Assembly (NCBI GenBank): GCA_020696915.1
Contig: JAJFMR010000159.1
Span: forward strand, 1-6,720
DNA from: Rhizobiaceae bacterium
Lineage (GTDB): Bacteria > Pseudomonadota > Alphaproteobacteria > Rhizobiales > Rhizobiaceae
Direction of reading: 5' to 3'
DNA: 6,720 nt
How positions within the stretch are numbered: position 1 is the stretch's first letter; every line of letters begins with the position of its first letter. Positions 5,423 through 6,720 of this stretch are shown in pieces. The notes beneath the pieces were generated by a model, which worked only from the letters and a program-made list of their open reading frames with translations, was not told the DNA's origin and ran no database searches. The position numbers and the translations under genes were made by a program.

Positions 5423-6391
5423 ATGAACGGAGGGGGATTCCGACTTCTGGCGCTCGTGCTGGGCACGGCGCTGTTCACCGTGCTGCCGGCCCTGGTCAGC
5501 GCGCAGGAAGATGGCGGCCTCTCGCGCAGCATCGAGATCCGCCCGTTCTCCAGCTTTGCGCCGTCCGAAAACACCATACCGCTGGCGCTCGGCGATGCCG
5601 GCGAGATCACGCTCACGGCCAAGCTGACCGAGGATGGCGAGAACATCGGCCGCGGCCTCATCTGGCGGGTGTTCGGGCAGGCGCCGGGCGCCGACGGCAA
5701 GTTGCCGCTGGTCGCATCCGCGCAGGGCGGCATGGCCTCCTTCCAGCTGCAGCCGGGAAGCTATCTCGTCCATGTCGCGTTCGGGCGGGCTGGCGCCACC
5801 AAGCGCATCACAATTAGCCGCGAGGCGAGGCGCGAGGATCTGGTGCTCGACGCAGGTGGCCTGAAGCTCGACGCGGTGCTGGCAGGCGGCGTTCGCATCG
5901 CGCCCGACAAGCTGCGTTTCTCGATCTACGACGCGAGGACGGAGACGGACGGCGACCGCGCGCTCATCATCCCCGACGTCAGCCCCAATACGGTGGTCAG
6001 GCTCAACTCCGGCACCTATCACGTCGTGTCCACCTATGGTTCGGTGAACGCGGTCATCCGCTCCGACATCCGCGTCGAGGCGGGCAAGCTCACGGAAGCG
6101 ACCGTCGAGCACAAGGCCGCGGAATTGACCATGAAGCTGGTGCGCGAGCCCGGCGGCGAGGCAATTGCCGACACGTCCTGGTCCATTCTCTCCGAATCCG
6201 GCGATCCGGTCCGGGAAAGCGTCGGCGCATTCGCCTCCATGGTGCTTGCCGAGGGCGACTACACCATCATCGCCAAGAACCGCGACCGGATCTACCAGCG
6301 CGACTTTACGGTGGAAGGTGGCCGCAACCAGGAAGTCGAGGTCGTGGCCGACGAGGCCAGTTCCGTCGATCCCGTCGACGGCGCCGACTGA
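5423..6391 (+). CDS. Secreted protein of unknown function with three tandem beta-rich repeats
   Basis: A 322-residue protein that I do not recognise. It begins with a Sec signal peptide: a short N-region with one Arg, a hydrophobic stretch (about 8-25) and a likely cleavage after VSA at 25-27. The mature part is dominated by alternating hydrophobic residues typical of beta strands and contains no cysteine. Three units of 76-86 residues repeat in tandem (about 62-145, 147-232 and 235-310). Each opens with a strand (ITLTAKL, LKLDAVL, LTMKLV), has a central strand (LIWRVFG, LRFSIYD, TSWSILS), then a Gly-X-Tyr turn (LQPGSYLVHV, LNSGTYHVVS, LAEGDYTIIA), and closes with a strand leading into a charged end. 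This suggests three small immunoglobulin- or transthyretin-like sandwich domains in the periplasm. The ATG at 5423 has no clear ribosome binding site, but the signal peptide starts there. The gene ends seven bases from the opposing GMC gene. Confidence 0.8.
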   Translation: MNGGGFRLLALVLGTALFTVLPALVSAQEDGGLSRSIEIRPFSSFAPSENTIPLALGDAGEITLTAKLTEDGENIGRGLIWRVFGQAPGADGKLPLVASAQGGMASFQLQPGSYLVHVAFGRAGATKRITISREARREDLVLDAGGLKLDAVLAGGVRIAPDKLRFSIYDARTETDGDRALIIPDVSPNTVVRLNSGTYHVVSTYGSVNAVIRSDIRVEAGKLTEATVEHKAAELTMKLVREPGGEAIADTSWSILSESGDPVRESVGAFASMVLAEGDYTIIAKNRDRIYQRDFTVEGGRNQEVEVVADEASSVDPVDGAD

Positions 6392-6398
6392 TCCTTGC

Positions 6399-6720
6399 TC
6401 AGCTGATCCCGCTGCGGGCGCGGGGTCGCGTGTCGTTGCGCTCGTGCTCGAAGATGGCGGGCGCGAGCGGCGGCAGGCCGCGAATGATGTCGGCCGCCTT
6501 CTCGCCGACCATGATTGTCGGCGCATTGGTGTTGCAGGACGGCACGCGCGGCATGACCGAGGAATCGCAGACCCGCAGGCCCTCGATCCCGTGGACCTTC
6601 AGATCGAGGCCGACGACGGCATTTGCGCCCGTTCCCATCCTGCACGTGCCGACCGGATGGTGGTCGGTCTTGGCATTGGCGCAGCCATAGTCGAACAATT
6701 CCCTGTCGGTGCTGCACTTG
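6399..6720 (-). CDS. GMC-family FAD oxidoreductase, C-terminal fragment
   Basis: The last 106 or so residues of a glucose-methanol-choline oxidoreductase; the frame is open to the right edge and stops with TGA (complement of 6399-6401). The fragment is the conserved C-terminal domain: DHHPVGTCRMG with the family's catalytic histidine, VVGLDLKVHGIEGLRVCDSS-like segment with the FAD-contacting Asp-Ser, then VMPRVPSCNTNAPTIMVGEKAADII, whose Asn lies where other members have the second His or Asn of the active site. A short tail rich in Arg follows. Full-length members have about 530-560 residues and oxidise alcohols such as choline; the start and the substrate-defining parts are outside the window, so calling it choline dehydrogenase would be a guess. 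Confidence 0.93.
   Translation of the reverse strand, partial: KCSTDRELFDYGCANAKTDHHPVGTCRMGTGANAVVGLDLKVHGIEGLRVCDSSVMPRVPSCNTNAPTIMVGEKAADIIRGLPPLAPAIFEHERNDTRPRARSGIS

Noticed and set aside
5299..5733. N-terminal extension of the nitroreductase frame up to 5733
   Set aside because: The extra 145 residues are antisense to the secreted-protein gene and show no domain; the nitroreductase fold starts at 5298 with its own ribosome binding site.
5411..6526. Long open frame (371 codons) on the minus strand opposite the secreted-protein gene
   Set aside because: Its translation is rich in Arg, Asp, Gly, Ala and His in the manner of an antisense shadow of GC-rich coding DNA, with no domain pattern, and it crosses into the real GMC gene. 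The plus-strand frame has a signal peptide and a repeat structure.

Overview
The window reads as ordinary chromosomal DNA of a high-GC alphaproteobacterium, most likely of the order Hyphomicrobiales (Rhizobium/Mesorhizobium-like). This rests on the style of the proteins (Grx4-type glutaredoxin, Bcr/CflA exporter, TtcA-like PP-loop protein, GtrB/GtrA pair, GMC oxidoreductase), the strongly GC-biased third codon positions, one promoter-like site of the rhizobial CTTGAC-N17-CTATAT type, and an intergenic repeat resembling those common in rhizobia. The genus cannot be fixed from the sequence alone.

Layout, left to right. (1) 1-202 (+): C-terminal end of an AraC-type regulator, probably GlxA-like. 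(2) 433-765 (+): CGFS monothiol glutaredoxin (grxD), preceded by a 230-bp spacer with a plausible promoter and a good ribosome binding site. (3) 861-2126 (+): Bcr/CflA-type drug exporter of the major facilitator superfamily. (4) 2106-2987 (-): TtcA-like tRNA 2-thiocytidine synthetase, overlapping the exporter tail-to-tail by 21 bp. (5) 2988-3225: a divergent intergenic region holding a strong hairpin against the ttcA ribosome binding site and two degenerate copies of a ~47-bp repeat. (6) 3226-4296 and 4297-4695 (+): a GtrB-like polyprenyl-phosphate glycosyltransferase and a GtrA-like membrane protein, abutting with no gap. (7) 4714-5298 (-): YdjA-like nitroreductase. (8) 5423-6391 (+): a secreted protein of unknown function built from three tandem beta-rich repeats. 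(9) 6399-6720 (-): C-terminal end of a GMC-family FAD oxidoreductase, cut by the window edge.

Functional links are limited. GtrB and GtrA form one unit: GtrB loads a sugar onto a polyprenyl phosphate and GtrA is thought to help move it across the inner membrane for glycosylation of a surface polymer; the final transferase is not here. The glutaredoxin (Fe-S cluster carrier) and the Fe-S-dependent TtcA lie close together but are not in one operon. The rest looks like unrelated housekeeping and accessory genes, with three convergent pairs whose ends overlap or lie only a few bases apart.

I found no CRISPR array, RNA gene, insertion sequence, phage gene or clear new defence system. The items most worth a second look are the ttcA leader hairpin, the repeat pair at 3085-3183 and the three-repeat secreted protein.
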